64,000 nucleotides of DNA from Strigamia acuminata (GCA_949358305.1 OX442314.1:930001-994000), one strand, 5' to 3'. Shown: positions 1 to 11,300, counted from the stretch's first letter. The notes: generated by a model from the letters alone, not told the origin. Translations and numbers: made by a program.

Positions 1-1179
1 TTCCAATAAACCGGGAAAATGGTGGTTAACCTCCGCCTTTGCTTTTTCGATCCCTACCAAGTTGGTTGGTGGCATGAACGGTGATATCATAAGAATGACC
101 GGCTCTGGCGTAGGAGTGCAGGGGCGCGGAGGCGACACATCGAAATTTGGATCATACACAATATCGGTGCTCGGGGGCTCACTGGACATGGTACAGGAAT
201 CCAAGTTCAAATTATCCCAAGCTGAAACTTGAGGTGGCGAGGAAGTCGACGGCTCGTCTTTGACCAAACAGGAATCCGATAGGATTTTTACTTGGGTCGT
301 GCATCTCTGAGGTGCTACAACCCCTCCATGGGGTGTATTCTCCCTCGACATGGTAGCCGGATCCTCGTGTATTGCGATTTCTGGCCCCTTATGGATTAAA
401 CCGCAATTACGACAAGTTGCCCAGTTTCGCGCAGTTGGAGTTGTGAGACCTTTAACTACATATGGTTCTATGTCTACATTCCATAACTTGTTTAATGGTA
501 AGCGTTTCGACCCGTGACAATTTACGCATACGACTGCATGCACACCACTCATCAATGAAGAGAGCCACCCGCAACCTGAACATAAAGGGCAGAACCCAGT
601 TTTCGAATTCGGAGGAATCAGAGTTCCTAAGGCGGCGGTATCCAGATCTTTGAATACAATCTCCTTACGGGCTTTCCTATACAAGGGTAAATTCATCTCA
701 CTTATGGATTGGGAACCTCCTCGTGTGAGAGCTTCGGCGGACGAGTTGATGGTGGAACCCGTTTGCTTAACAATGGCCTGACTACTCTGGTTAGGACGTT
801 GTTGCTTGCCCTTATTCGTTTGACGTCCTTGAGGTCGTTGAGATGCATTTCCTTGTTGGAAGCTGTCTCGACGGTCCTGGCGAGAGTTAGACCGAGATCG
901 TTGTATTTCGTCTGACTGATCCCAGGTTTGATCGTCCGAATGAACGTACGCGACTGTTCGTCGATTTCGACCAGGGTTTCTGGGAGCTGGGGCTTGGACG
1001 TCAATTCCCATGGCATTGAGGATTTCCGGAGGTACAACTCCTGGATTATCACGTGCCCAGTTTGCCACAATTTCGGGATTTGAGGAAGTGTTGACGAAAC
1101 GGTAATCAGTTTCCTCCTCTTCTTCGTCAGTATCCCAGTGTACATATTGGCGTTTGGGTGCCTTTCCTTTCCGACTCAT
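1..1179 (-). CDS. Uncharacterised ORF with CxxCxG zinc-finger pattern, runs off left edge
   Basis: The frame opens at ATG 1177-1179 and stays open for 393 codons to the window edge, so the 3' end is missing. I do not recognise the family. The N-terminus is charged and acidic (DTDEEEEETDY at about residues 16-26), with no signal peptide. A basic, Gln-rich stretch follows. The middle has a Cys cluster: CPLCSGCG, then CVNCHG about 20 residues later, then CRNCG. The CxxCxG spacing recalls DnaJ-type zinc fingers or zinc ribbons. The C-terminal part is rich in Pro and Ser. It lies on the same strand as element A pol and 1.1 kb downstream of it. No 3' LTR was found between them, so it may be a third ORF of that element (inference). 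It could equally be an unrelated gene. Confidence 0.5.
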   Translation of the reverse strand, partial: MSRKGKAPKRQYVHWDTDEEEEETDYRFVNTSSNPEIVANWARDNPGVVPPEILNAMGIDVQAPAPRNPGRNRRTVAYVHSDDQTWDQSDEIQRSRSNSRQDRRDSFQQGNASQRPQGRQTNKGKQQRPNQSSQAIVKQTGSTINSSAEALTRGGSQSISEMNLPLYRKARKEIVFKDLDTAALGTLIPPNSKTGFCPLCSGCGWLSSLMSGVHAVVCVNCHGSKRLPLNKLWNVDIEPYVVKGLTTPTARNWATCRNCGLIHKGPEIAIHEDPATMSRENTPHGGVVAPQRCTTQVKILSDSCLVKDEPSTSSPPQVSAWDNLNLDSCTMSSEPPSTDIVYDPNFDVSPPRPCTPTPEPVILMISPFMPPTNLVGIEKAKAEVNHHFPGLLE

Positions 1180-2316
1180 GATATCTGTTATATTAAAATT
1201 TAAAAAAATTTAATATTCACTAAATTTTCCAGAAAAATGGTTCTAAACTAAATATCCTATCGAATATTAAACTTAGAACCAATTCGTCAACTGAAAATTG
1301 ATATGATAAAGCGGAATTTTAATTGCTGAAATAATTTCGTTCAACAAAAGAATTTCATCAACAGAAATAAATTCAATCACGGTTATTTTTATAAAATAAA
1401 CGTGAATTCTTCGTTCTCCGCAATTCGGGAAATAAATAATCATCCAGACAAATAACTCGCCATCTGGCGGTGAAATTTGAAAGTACCACGTGTCGATTAT
1501 AGCACGTGTAAATTCATAATTTTCAAAAAATAACTGAATTTATCTTAATTAGACTCTATCAGACAATCTTTGATTTTAATAAATCATAGTATAACTTACT
1601 GACTGAAAGAATCTCGATTTGATAGTTGAAATCCTTCCTTCGTGAGGTCGAAGTTGGTTTGTAGCGAAGATTGACTCCTTAATATCTAAAGATATGCGTG
1701 GGATAATCCTTCACTAGGTCTTAACATGAACATAATTTATACAAAATGTTTACTGTTAATATGCTGGAAAGGAATGAACGTTCCGTGGCGATTTGGCGAG
1801 ACACTAACTTCGGAGCGAGTTGAAAAATCCGAGTCGGTGCTTTTTCGACAGTGGGTCACTCGTGGGAACTGATGATATTGAATAATTTGAATCAATATCT
1901 ACCAGGCATAATGTGTATTGCATTTTGTAACTCACCGAAAGTTGAATTTTGAGGTCAAAAACGCAGAAAATATTCCAAGTGTATCACTCTCGGTTAACAT
2001 TGAACTTAGCGGATAAGTGAGAAAATACTCTCCAACGGGGGGTTAGGGAAGTTTCGAGGGGTAATCTGATTGGCTCTTAATTACTCATCTCGAAGTTTCT
2101 ACTAACTCCAAAGGGGGACACAGATTCAAGTTAATGTTTACACGTAAACTAATTTAAATACAATCAGATCGTGCAGAAATAACTCAAACAATTGTTAAAT
2201 TTTATCCACATTCGCAAAAAATGTTTTTAATTTAGTAAAACTTAACAATCTTTCTGAATATATAATAAATAAATAAAGTTTTCTTATTAAATTTATTCTT
2301 CTGATTTTATCATGTT
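1180..2316. other. AT-rich non-coding stretch between element A pol and the left-edge ORF
   Basis: No convincing coding sequence. An imperfect inverted repeat around GAAGTTTCGAG lies at about 2041-2115. By eye I found no copy of this stretch in the region 13.5-15.9 kb that could mark it as an LTR of element A. Confidence 0.4.
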
Positions 2317-3563
2317 TCAACCCAATTTGACATGTTTTAAGCAATTTATTAATTGTACAAAATCACTCACGTATTTCGGGTTCGGCTTGGGTTTCCGCTT
2401 AGACTGTCGAACGGGAGACGGAAATCTTTTCCTCTTTTTAGTTGACGTTTGAGGATTCTCGCCATCTTTAGAAGGGCTTGGAGGAGTTTTTTCCTCTTTT
2501 TCCTCATCTAAATCTTCGGATTCGTCTAACACTTCGGTTTCCATGGATACAGGTTCATTTATCAATTCCGTAGAATTAATAACTTGGCTTGCCATCCAAT
2601 CTGGAGTCGGGTGTGACTCGTTGGTACCAACTTTCTGATCTAATGTCCATTCCTCAATTGGGTAACTTGGGATATAAGGCATTAAATCCTGAATGTTGAT
2701 TGCTTGGGCCTTCGTGTTATCGGAAAGCTTCCGTAACTCGTAGGAACCTCCGCCTAGAACTCTCGTAATTTCCCAAGGTCCATCGCGTTTCTCAGCGAAC
2801 CCTGCTGAAATCCCTTTATCTTTGTTTGATAAAATATGTGTGGCTTTCCACACGAGATCTCCTTTAGCAAATTGGCAAATATAATATTTGTCTTTGTGTA
2901 ACCGATCGTGCTTCTCATAATTCGACTGAATTTTTCGATGCATCTCGCTGTGAGCACGTCTAATTACATCTAAAATACTATATACGTAGGCCTCGGGATT
3001 TTCTTTGTCAAATTTGATGGCGTGTTTAGTAATACGTGGATCAAATGGCAAAGGAACACTTCTTCCCGTGTTTAAAATCATCGGTGAATAATTCGTTGCT
3101 TCGCTTTTGGCTGTTCGCATCGCAAAAGCAAAAGAATTCAAAAACTTTGGCCAGTGTGAGTGAATATCTGAGTATAAAGCTAACATCATTTTCAAAGTTC
3201 TGTTGGCACGCTCTGTAATGTTTGCAGCAGCGTGGTAAGGACTGATATGGGCTATATCAACGTAATTTCTTTGGCAGAATTCATTGAAAATAGTTGAGAC
3301 GAATTGTTTGCCATTGTCGGAGATTATCTTTTTGGGATATCCCCACCGGTGGAAAACTTCGCTCATTTTATTAACGACGCATTCACTTGATGCTGTCGCC
3401 AAGGGAAAAACCTCAATCCACTTCGTACAATTATCAATGATTACTAAAATCCATTTTAATTGAGAACGACCGGCTGGTTTTGGTCCCATCAGATCAATAC
3501 TCACTGTTTCCCACGGATTGGTCATGTTGTGGGGTGTGTAGTTCGCACGATGCTTCTGGTGTT
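2317..3563 (-). CDS. Pol of Gypsy element A, 3' part (integrase core and tail)
   Basis: The open frame resumes at the left copy of the 5-bp target duplication. It carries the integrase catalytic core: IDLMGP with the first Asp, SDNGKQF with the second, and the region after NITERANR with the expected Glu. A C-terminal tail rich in Glu, Lys and Pro follows and ends in a Lys/Arg-rich patch (RKPKPNPKY). Integrase inserts element cDNA into chromosomes. Removing element B and one target-duplication copy would leave this in phase with the upstream pol part. A Met at 3525 begins the longest ATG-initiated ORF here but is internal to pol. Confidence 0.85.
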
Positions 3564-3717
3564 TGTGTTGTTAGATGCTTAAATCTGGAGGCTGATGAAA
3601 TAACATGAGGACGCCATTACAGTGTAGAAAACAACAACTAGTGCCACCTTTTAATGGTACACATAAGTATAATACAAGAACGCCATCTGGCGTGATAAAT
3701 ACACAACATATCACACA
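3564..3717 (-). repeat. 3' LTR of element B
   Basis: 154 bp and identical to the 5' LTR. Followed by the second GTGTT copy of the target-site duplication at 3559-3563. Confidence 0.93.
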
Positions 3718-3727
3718 TCCCCCTCCC
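3718..3727 (-). other. Polypurine tract of element B
   Basis: GGGAGGGGGA on the minus strand, abutting the 3' LTR. This is the expected primer site for plus-strand DNA synthesis. Confidence 0.8.
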
Positions 3728-3770
3728 AGTTACAAAGTTATAATTGGAACGAAACAAACGAAAAGACTTC

Positions 3771-6700
3771 TTAGCATTCTTCAATGAGCCGACTTGGCTT
3801 GTTGACCGCTCTTCCGCTCCTCGTAACCATTGGTCTTGGAGATGTTCGCCTCGTCTCTGGTGATTGTCGAACCGGAACCGGAATCTCGGCTGTCGCTGGA
3901 GCCTGTTGTCCCATTGGTGGTTCCTCGACCTCACTGGACTCATCTGCTTGGCTGTCCCCTGGATCGATGTCGTCCGGCTTGTCCGAATCATTCTTCAGTG
4001 GGATGAGGTGGAATCGATTGCGTTGCACCGTTCGCTTATCGGTGTTAACAATGTATGAGCGCGGTCGTCCCGCCTTCTTCTCGATGACGCCCGATCGCCT
4101 CAAATCGATGATCCAAACCTTCTCGCCTGGTTGTAGATCTGGAAGATCCCTCGCTCGATGTCGCTTATCGAAATTCCTCTTTTGGTCTGCTATTCTCTTC
4201 TCCTCCTTCCCCCGAAGAAGTTTCGCATCTGGAGTCTTTGGCATCAGTTGGGTTGCGGCGATCGGAACTTCGGTCCTGATTTTCCGCCCCATCAGCAGCT
4301 CCGCGGGTGAGAATCCGTTTGCCAGTGGAGTCGCACGATAGCTTTGAAGTGCTTTAAAGCCGTCGCTAGATTTCTTCAAAATCCGCTTGATGACTTTGAC
4401 CCCGGCTTCTGCGAACCCGTTACTCTGAGGATATTTCGGACTCGATGTAGTGTGGATAAATTTCCAGTCCGCCGCGAATATGGAAAACTCCGATTTTAAT
4501 AGAGTTCCAAATTGCGTTCCATTATCGCTGACCACTTCTGCTGGTGTTCCGTGTCGCGAAAATATCGATTTTAGGAATAGAATCACTTCGCTTTCCTTGA
4601 GCGATGTCAGCGTCTTGACTTCTGGATACCGCGAGTAGTAATCTTCAACGAGCAAATACCACCGACGATCCAAATAGAAAAGATCCATGCCAACTTTTTG
4701 CCATGGCCGTTTCGGGAATTCCGCTGGCATGAGTGGTTCGTGAGGATTTGTGGACTCTTTGATGCATTCCGTACACGTGGAAATGCGTTTTTCAACGTCC
4801 CTTGAAATCCCTGGCCACCAAACCGCAGACCTTGCCCTGGCTCGACATTTTGTGATTCCTAAGTGTCCCGTGTGGATCTTGTCCAATATGAATTCTCGTA
4901 ATTCCGCTGGGATCACAATCCTTGACCCTTTCATGAGTAGGCCTTCTTCTATGGCTATCTCATCTCGGTATTGCCAAAAGTCTCCTAACCCTTGCGGTAA
5001 TTGGTCTTTGGCTGGCCATCCATGTTGACTGAACTGCCGAAGCTTGATGCAAATCGGATCCCTGTTCTGAACCTCTATGATTTCACCCAAGCGTTGGTCA
5101 GTTGCTTGAAGATGCTTGGTGATCAGCTGCACATATGCAGTCACACAACCCTCGAGTCGTTGCTCAATGTCGCCATCTTCTTCAGTGTCCGGCAATGGAC
5201 GCCTTGACAAAACATCAGCCGCGCCTAACTCCTTGCCTGGAATGTGCTTGACCGTGTAGCAGTATCGCTGAAGTCTAAGTCGCATCCGTTGCAATTTTGG
5301 AGTGATCTCGTCGAGTTCCTTCGTCATCAAGATGGGTACCAACGGCTTGTGGTCAGTTTCCAGACAGACGGGAATTCCAATGATGAAGTTCTTGAACCTC
5401 TCACATGCCCATACGAGAGCATATCCCTCTTTCTCTATCTGTGCCCAATTCTTCTGACATTTCGTTAAGGTTTTACTCGCGTAGGCAATCGGCCTGAATT
5501 TGCCGTCTTTTTGCTTTTGTTTAAGCACTGCGCCGACTCCGTACGAAGACGCATCTGCTGTGATCACTGTCTCTCTCGTAGGATCGAACCACGCTAATGT
5601 TGGGGCCTTTGATAATTCCTCTTTAATGGCGTCAAACGCTGTTTCTTGCTGCGTCCCCCATCGGAATTCATTCTTGCCGCCCAATAGTTCATTCAACGGG
5701 TGTGCTTTTGTCGCCAAATTCGGGATGAATCTACCCAGGTAATTGACTGAACCCAGTAGACTTCGTAATTCCGACACATTTTCGGGTTTGCCCATTTTTC
5801 TAATGGCAACAATCCGGTCGTCATCGACATGAACTCCGGCTTGATCAATGATGTGTCCCAGGAATTTTATCTTGGTTTTCCCGAACTCGCATTTCGCTAC
5901 GTTCAACGTTATTCCCGCTTCTAGCAAGCGTTGGAGTACTGCACGTAAACGTCTATCATGTTCCTCAATGGTGTCGCCATAAACTAATATGTCATCAACG
6001 TTGACTTGCTTGCCTTCCAATCCTTCAAGGATTTCGCTCATCCTTTTCTGAAAGAATTCAGGTGCTGCGTTTATGCCGAAAGGAAGCCTCTTGAACATGT
6101 ATCGGCCAAATGGAGTGATGAATGTTGTCAACAGCCGTGATTCGGCATCCAACTGACACTGCCAAAAGCCATGATTGGCATCGAGCTTTGAAAAATACTT
6201 TGCTTTTCCTAGTCGACCCAACACGTTCTCAGTAACGGGCATCGGATGTGTTTCTCGCATTACGTAGCGATTAAGCCTCACATAATCCACGCACATGCGA
6301 ATCGATCCGTCGGGCTTTGGTGCCAAAACCAGCCCAGAACACCAATCTGTTGGTTCTTCTACCCGTTCTATTACTCCCAATAATACCATCTTGTCGAGGT
6401 TTGCTTTTATCTCGTTTAGTAAAGGAATCGGAACTCTTCGAGGTGTCATTAACGCATATGGACTTGCATCAGGTTTCAGTCGTATTTTGTACGGTATTTC
6501 GACGCGCCCCAAACCGCTGAATAGCTTCGGGTAAGCCGTCTTCGGATCGAATGACATCTTTGGTGTCTTCTCCGTTTTCACCGCATCAACTCCGCAACGT
6601 CTGATGATGTCCAACTCTTCGCAGGTATCGCCATCTAGTAATGGCTGCATCAAACCTCGAACGACATAAATTGCCGTTAATTTCGACCGTCCCCGGTACT

Positions 6701-7790
6701 CGATTTTCTCCCATAACATTCCTAATGTTTCCATTTTTCCTTTGGTCGCATTGTGCAAGTTCAGCTCGGGTTTCCGTAATTTTCTATCGGAAAAATAGTC
6801 CATGTAGACTTCCTCGGGAATACATGTCGTTTCGGCGCCGGAATCTGCCTTGAATGTAATTCTTGCGTTCCTGATCTCGACCGACACATGCCATCTTCCC
6901 TGTCGACTGGCAACTCCATTGACTGATTCAATGTAAGCATCCGTCGCTTCATCAACCCCTTGAACCGCTGCACTTCGACAAACCCTCGCATAATGACCTT
7001 TGCGATTGCATTTGTGACATGTCAGCCTCGTTGCTGGGCAATCCTTCATCGGATGGAATCCGCCGCCACATCTGCCGCAATTACTCGAGTTTTTCGATGC
7101 ATTCTTCGGCTGTGTTTTGGGACCGCCGTCCGGTTTGCTCGATTTCCCGCTGTCGTCTGGCCGTTCCGTCTTCTTTTTCCAGAAGTTGGATCGTTGCGCC
7201 TTCTTGGAGTCAACTCGATCCACGGACTTATTGGTCGATGACGCTTCCAGCAATGTTTTCGACTGCGAATTGACTTGTTCAGACTGTTTCGTCATCTCGA
7301 TTGCCTTCGCCAGTGTTAAGTTGCTTTGAAGCTGAAGCTTCTTTGCCATCGCCTTGTCCCGGATGCCATTCACAATCTTATCGCGGATAAACTCGTCGTA
7401 CAATGCATCAAATTTGCAGTGCTTGGCCGCTGTGTGCAATGCTGTGATGTATTCGTCCATTGTTTCACCGTCCTTTTGCTGGCGGTTGTAGAACATGGCT
7501 CGCTCATAAATCACGTTTGTTGTCGTAACAAATTTTGCCTCAAAAGCTGCCTTCACTTTTGCATAATCGTGCTTGTCTGGATCCGCCAATTTAAATGATG
7601 TGTAAATGTCATTTGCTGTGTCCCCCATGTGGTAAAGGAGTGAAGCCACTTGCTTTTTGCCTGGCTGTGTGTCCAAATCCACCATGGAGCGAAACAACTC
7701 AAATCTGGCAATCCATCTTGGCCAATCTGCAGCATTCTTGAAGTCAAATTCATCCGGTGGTTTGCAAATGCTGTGCTCCACTTTTGCCAT
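3771..7790 (-). CDS. Gag-pol polyprotein of Gypsy element B
   Basis: 1,339 aa in one uninterrupted frame from ATG 7788-7790. A capsid-like region spans about residues 15-170. Two CCHC knuckles follow at about 238-275 (CGRCGGGFHPMKDC and CHKCNRKGHYARVC). The protease motif ADSGAET is near 315. Reverse transcriptase lies at about 450-630, RNase H follows (TADASSYGVG), and integrase has HHCC (HTGHLG, CTEC) and core residues (MDLFY, SDNGTQF). An oddity: the RT active-site box reads NVDD, with Asn where Tyr or Phe is usual. The two catalytic Asp are present. The C-terminal tail is acidic and Pro-rich. Confidence 0.92.
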   Translation of the reverse strand: MAKVEHSICKPPDEFDFKNAADWPRWIARFELFRSMVDLDTQPGKKQVASLLYHMGDTANDIYTSFKLADPDKHDYAKVKAAFEAKFVTTTNVIYERAMFYNRQQKDGETMDEYITALHTAAKHCKFDALYDEFIRDKIVNGIRDKAMAKKLQLQSNLTLAKAIEMTKQSEQVNSQSKTLLEASSTNKSVDRVDSKKAQRSNFWKKKTERPDDSGKSSKPDGGPKTQPKNASKNSSNCGRCGGGFHPMKDCPATRLTCHKCNRKGHYARVCRSAAVQGVDEATDAYIESVNGVASRQGRWHVSVEIRNARITFKADSGAETTCIPEEVYMDYFSDRKLRKPELNLHNATKGKMETLGMLWEKIEYRGRSKLTAIYVVRGLMQPLLDGDTCEELDIIRRCGVDAVKTEKTPKMSFDPKTAYPKLFSGLGRVEIPYKIRLKPDASPYALMTPRRVPIPLLNEIKANLDKMVLLGVIERVEEPTDWCSGLVLAPKPDGSIRMCVDYVRLNRYVMRETHPMPVTENVLGRLGKAKYFSKLDANHGFWQCQLDAESRLLTTFITPFGRYMFKRLPFGINAAPEFFQKRMSEILEGLEGKQVNVDDILVYGDTIEEHDRRLRAVLQRLLEAGITLNVAKCEFGKTKIKFLGHIIDQAGVHVDDDRIVAIRKMGKPENVSELRSLLGSVNYLGRFIPNLATKAHPLNELLGGKNEFRWGTQQETAFDAIKEELSKAPTLAWFDPTRETVITADASSYGVGAVLKQKQKDGKFRPIAYASKTLTKCQKNWAQIEKEGYALVWACERFKNFIIGIPVCLETDHKPLVPILMTKELDEITPKLQRMRLRLQRYCYTVKHIPGKELGAADVLSRRPLPDTEEDGDIEQRLEGCVTAYVQLITKHLQATDQRLGEIIEVQNRDPICIKLRQFSQHGWPAKDQLPQGLGDFWQYRDEIAIEEGLLMKGSRIVIPAELREFILDKIHTGHLGITKCRARARSAVWWPGISRDVEKRISTCTECIKESTNPHEPLMPAEFPKRPWQKVGMDLFYLDRRWYLLVEDYYSRYPEVKTLTSLKESEVILFLKSIFSRHGTPAEVVSDNGTQFGTLLKSEFSIFAADWKFIHTTSSPKYPQSNGFAEAGVKVIKRILKKSSDGFKALQSYRATPLANGFSPAELLMGRKIRTEVPIAATQLMPKTPDAKLLRGKEEKRIADQKRNFDKRHRARDLPDLQPGEKVWIIDLRRSGVIEKKAGRPRSYIVNTDKRTVQRNRFHLIPLKNDSDKPDDIDPGDSQADESSEVEEPPMGQQAPATAEIPVPVRQSPETRRTSPRPMVTRSGRAVNKPSRLIEEC

Positions 7791-7810
7791 TATTTGTGGA
7801 ATGTTTTTCT

Positions 7811-7930
7811 CTTCCTTCTCCTCCTCTTGGTCCTCTAGTATGGGCTCAATGATGAGTAAGGCTAAAATTCCTTTTTCACTTCCTTCTCCTCCTCTTGGTC
7901 CTCTAGTATGGGCTCAATGATGAGTAAGGA
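7811..7930. repeat. Short direct duplication in the element B leader
   Basis: About 50 bp beginning CTTCCTTCTCCTCCTC at 7811 recurs at 7879, a 68-bp offset. It lies between the primer binding site and the gag start, in the untranslated leader. Confidence 0.75.
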
Positions 7931-8187
7931 CTCAATTCCTTGTCTTCTTCAAACAAAAGGCACATTTGCCAGCTTCTACAGACGAAAATTGTCGAAAATT
8001 GACGAAAATAGACGAATCTCGAAGAATACTCGGCAAATAATCGGCGTGCTCGAGCTCGCGCATCAACGTCGCACTTGTTGCTCACGATCGCACGTCGTTT
8101 TCGGTCCCAAATGTCTGAATTTTGTATGGCCTACCGTCCTTATTGACGTATCTTCACCCAGTTGATATTTCCAACCAATTTCCAGTG

Positions 8188-8205
8188 TGATTTCCGCTGC
8201 CACCA
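8188..8205 (-). other. Primer binding site of element B
   Basis: Directly after the 5' LTR the minus strand reads TGGTGGCAGCGGAAATCA. The leading TGG complements the CCA end of a tRNA, which would prime minus-strand DNA synthesis. Which tRNA it matches was not determined. Confidence 0.8.
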
Positions 8206-8359
8206 TGTGTTGTTAGATGCTTAAATCTGGAGGCTGATGAAATAACATGAGGACGCCATTACAGTGTAGAAAACAACAACTAGTGCCACCTTTTAATGGT
8301 ACACATAAGTATAATACAAGAACGCCATCTGGCGTGATAAATACACAACATATCACACA
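8206..8359 (-). repeat. 5' LTR of element B
   Basis: 154 bp, starting TGTGTGATA and ending CTAACAACACA on the minus strand. Every base matches the 3' LTR by eye. Flanked on the outside by the GTGTT target duplication. Confidence 0.93.
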
Positions 8360-11300
8360 GTGTTGACTAGGTTTGTATTGTTGGCAATGAGTGCAACTGC
8401 GAACATAGTTTCGAGTGTCTTTACTCATTTTAGGCCAAAAATACATTTGTTTGACTCTATCTAGAGTCTTGCTTATGCCAGCGTGTCCTGTGAGAGGATG
8501 ACCATGACATGCGAATAGTGCACGTCTCACAAGAGAGCGTGGAATTACCGCCTTAAACCCGTTGCCGGAGTCGTTTAACTCTTCCTCATCGGTCGGGGCA
8601 AAATAAATTAGCATAACACCTTTATTTTCTTCCGGTCCGTCGAGAGTGTAGCCACGAATCGCGTTTAACCAATGTTTATCCGTGACACGATTTTTTAATT
8701 TTTCGTCTCCTTTTAGGTAAACAAGGATTTTACTACACTCGGTGTCTTTCAACTGCGCTTCGATAATTTCTTGGCGAGTTGGTGGGACTACTTTCAGAAT
8801 ATCTGTTAATGCAGTGTGAATACTCTCGTGTTGGCACTTGTGAATATTTTTATGTTCACAGTTTTCTCTTGTACACCCTTTATCCTCCTCCTTTTCCTCA
8901 GAATTATGAAATCTGACAGATTGTAATGATTCTGAGAAAACTTTCTGGTTGATTTCAACATTTGTTAAAAAATGTTTGTGTTCAACCGTGGTCACTTGCA
9001 GGGAAGCGCATCTATTTCCATTCCAAGTCGGATAGAAATGGGTAATTTCTTCCGGCTCGATATAGTCGTAGTCAGGGGTGTCTAATGCTGATAATGGGGC
9101 GCGTGATAGGGCGTCGGCCACCTGGTTCATTGCGCCGCGTCTAAAGTTAATTTTAAACGCGCCACACTGGATCTTGACGGCCCAACGTCCAAATCTTCCC
9201 GATGGTTCCGGCGTACTCATTAACCAGCTAAGGGCCTGGGCATCGGACTCCAAAGTGAAAGTTGTATATTCAATATACGGTCGAAACCGTTCAATTGCCC
9301 ACACAACGGCTAAGCATTCTAACTCTGGTGTGGAATATCGCACTTCGGCCCCGTGTAGTACTCGGCTGGCGTACGCGACTGCCTTCGGGACCATGATTAA
9401 TTTCTGTTTCTTTTCACAGAATAATTCTACATCCTGGCAGAGTACTGCACCCAAGCCTGAATGAGAAGCATCTGTCAAAATGACAAAAGGCTTATTCATA
9501 TCTGGCATGTGGAGGAGAGCTTGATCTTTGTCGCACAAAATATCTTTGATAGTTTCAAACGCAGTTATTTGTGGACAATCCCATACAAAGGTGGCTTGGT
9601 CATGCATAATACTTGTCAATGGACGGGCAATATTCGCAATATTAGGAATGAATTTTCGGAAAAAATTTGCAAGTCCTATAAATCGTTGAATGTCTTTTGA
9701 ACAAGTTGGTTTGGGGAAATTTCTTACAGCCGAGACTTTGTCGGGGTCTGGAAGAAGGGATCCCTCAGAAATCAGATGGCCTAAAAATCGTAATGATGTT
9801 CGACCAAATTTAGATTTGTCCTTATTGATAGTTAGATTCGCGGCGTCTAACTTCTTAAGTACGTCTCTAATATGCAATAAATGATTTTCCCATGTGTCTG
9901 AAAAAATGATTATATCATCTAAATAGACAAGGGCATGTTTGTATAAAGAGTCGCCTAATACTTTAGTCATGAGGTGTTGAAAAGAGCTTGGTGCATTACA
10001 AAGACCAAATGGCAACCTTTTGAATTGAAATTTGCCTTTTGGGGTGTAAAAAGCAGTTTTACTCTTATCTTCCTCTTCCATTTCCATTTGATGGTAACCT
10101 TTAGTTAGATCAATGGATGTAAAGTATTTTGCCTGATTAGTATGATGAATCAAAAGATCAATACTAGGCATCTGGATTGCGTCAACTTCCGTGATTGCAT
10201 TCAACCAACGGTAATCTATACACAAGCGGTATTTTCCGCCGGGTTTAGCCACTATAACGGGGTGACTTATGTACGGGCCGGTTGCAGGCTCGATTAAACC
10301 ATCGGCCTCCAATTCCTCGACCAATTCAGTCATTATGGCTTTCTTAGCCGGATTATACATCCTGTAAGGCTGGTGTTTCCAAGTAGCACCAGGTTTAAAC
10401 TTAATACTATGCTTGGCAACCTTCGTACAGCCCAATTGGTCTCGGAATACGTTTTTTAAGTCTAAAAGAACGTTTACGAGTAATTGTTTTTCTTCAATTG
10501 AACTGTCGCATCCTTCAACAAGTTTCTCAGCCCAGTCAGGTGAGGTGGGTACTTCTTCTCCTTGCAAATTAAGAGTTTTAATATTTGCTAAACAACAATT
10601 AAGTTCAGTGGTTTCGTACGGTGCTGTCCATCCTGGCATGTCATCACAGGTGAACACCGCTCGTTTCGGATTCAGGTTAACTCCTGTCCTACGCATGAAG
10701 TTATGTCCTAAAATTAATCCACATACATTTTTCTGTAAAATGATGAAATTAATGGGCGTAACCTTCTTATCTGCCCATTTTACACAAAGTGTAATTTGGC
10801 CGAGTGGGCGATGATCTATGCCCACAGCACAAACTCTCATTCCACGTGGACATTCTTGAATGAATTCTACGGGGATCTCTGTGTTTGAAAGGAGTTGAAT
10901 TCCAATAAAACACTGTGTAGCGCCGGAATCTACTAATGCGTTGTAGTTCAAACCTCCAATTTGAACGTTCATACGCGGATCGTCTTTACGACCATTCATA
11001 AGTTTGCTACTACACAATTTTCCAAGAAGTTCTACTCTTTCTTTGCCATTCCATTTTTCAATTTTAAGAAGTTTTCTTAATTTGAATACTTTGGGTTTAA
11101 GAGGTTTCTTTGGTGCATTCCATTTACCGTTGAAAATACTTAAATTTTCTAACTGGTCAGTCATTGCTTGTAAATTCTCTTCGACACCACCAGTAGAACT
11201 ACTGGTTCGCCGACAGACAGGTACAGCCTCATAAGATATTACTAGTGAAGGTGGTTTATTTACAGTTTCATCAAGGTATGGAACTGTCAAATGTTTAGGT

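Larger units (their letters stand above)
3564..8359 (-). mobile_element. Gypsy-type LTR retrotransposon B, full length, inserted in element A pol
   Basis: 4,796 bp, bounded by two 154-bp LTRs that I read as identical, and flanked by GTGTT on both sides (3559-3563 and 8360-8364). It has one long gag-pol ORF, a primer binding site next to the 5' LTR and a polypurine tract next to the 3' LTR. Identical LTRs imply a very recent insertion. Domain order (protease, RT, RNase H, integrase) makes it Ty3/Gypsy. The single fused frame and the two zinc knuckles resemble the K02A2.6/Mag-like group (inference). Confidence 0.93.

Noticed and set aside
702-1145. 147-aa minus-strand ORF
   Set aside because: A longer frame from 1179 to the window edge covers it in another phase and contains the zinc-finger pattern.
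1180-2316. 3' LTR of element A
   Set aside because: Visual comparison with 13.5-15.9 kb found no matching copy, so an LTR pair cannot be claimed.
3784-4341. 185-aa plus-strand ORF and other plus-strand ORFs at 3.6-13.8 kb
   Set aside because: They overlap the retrotransposon gag and pol genes on the opposite strand and show no domain; they are shadows.
8213-8359. Tail of element A pol as a genuine C-terminus
   Set aside because: These codons are read from the inserted LTR of element B; true pol stops at 8360.
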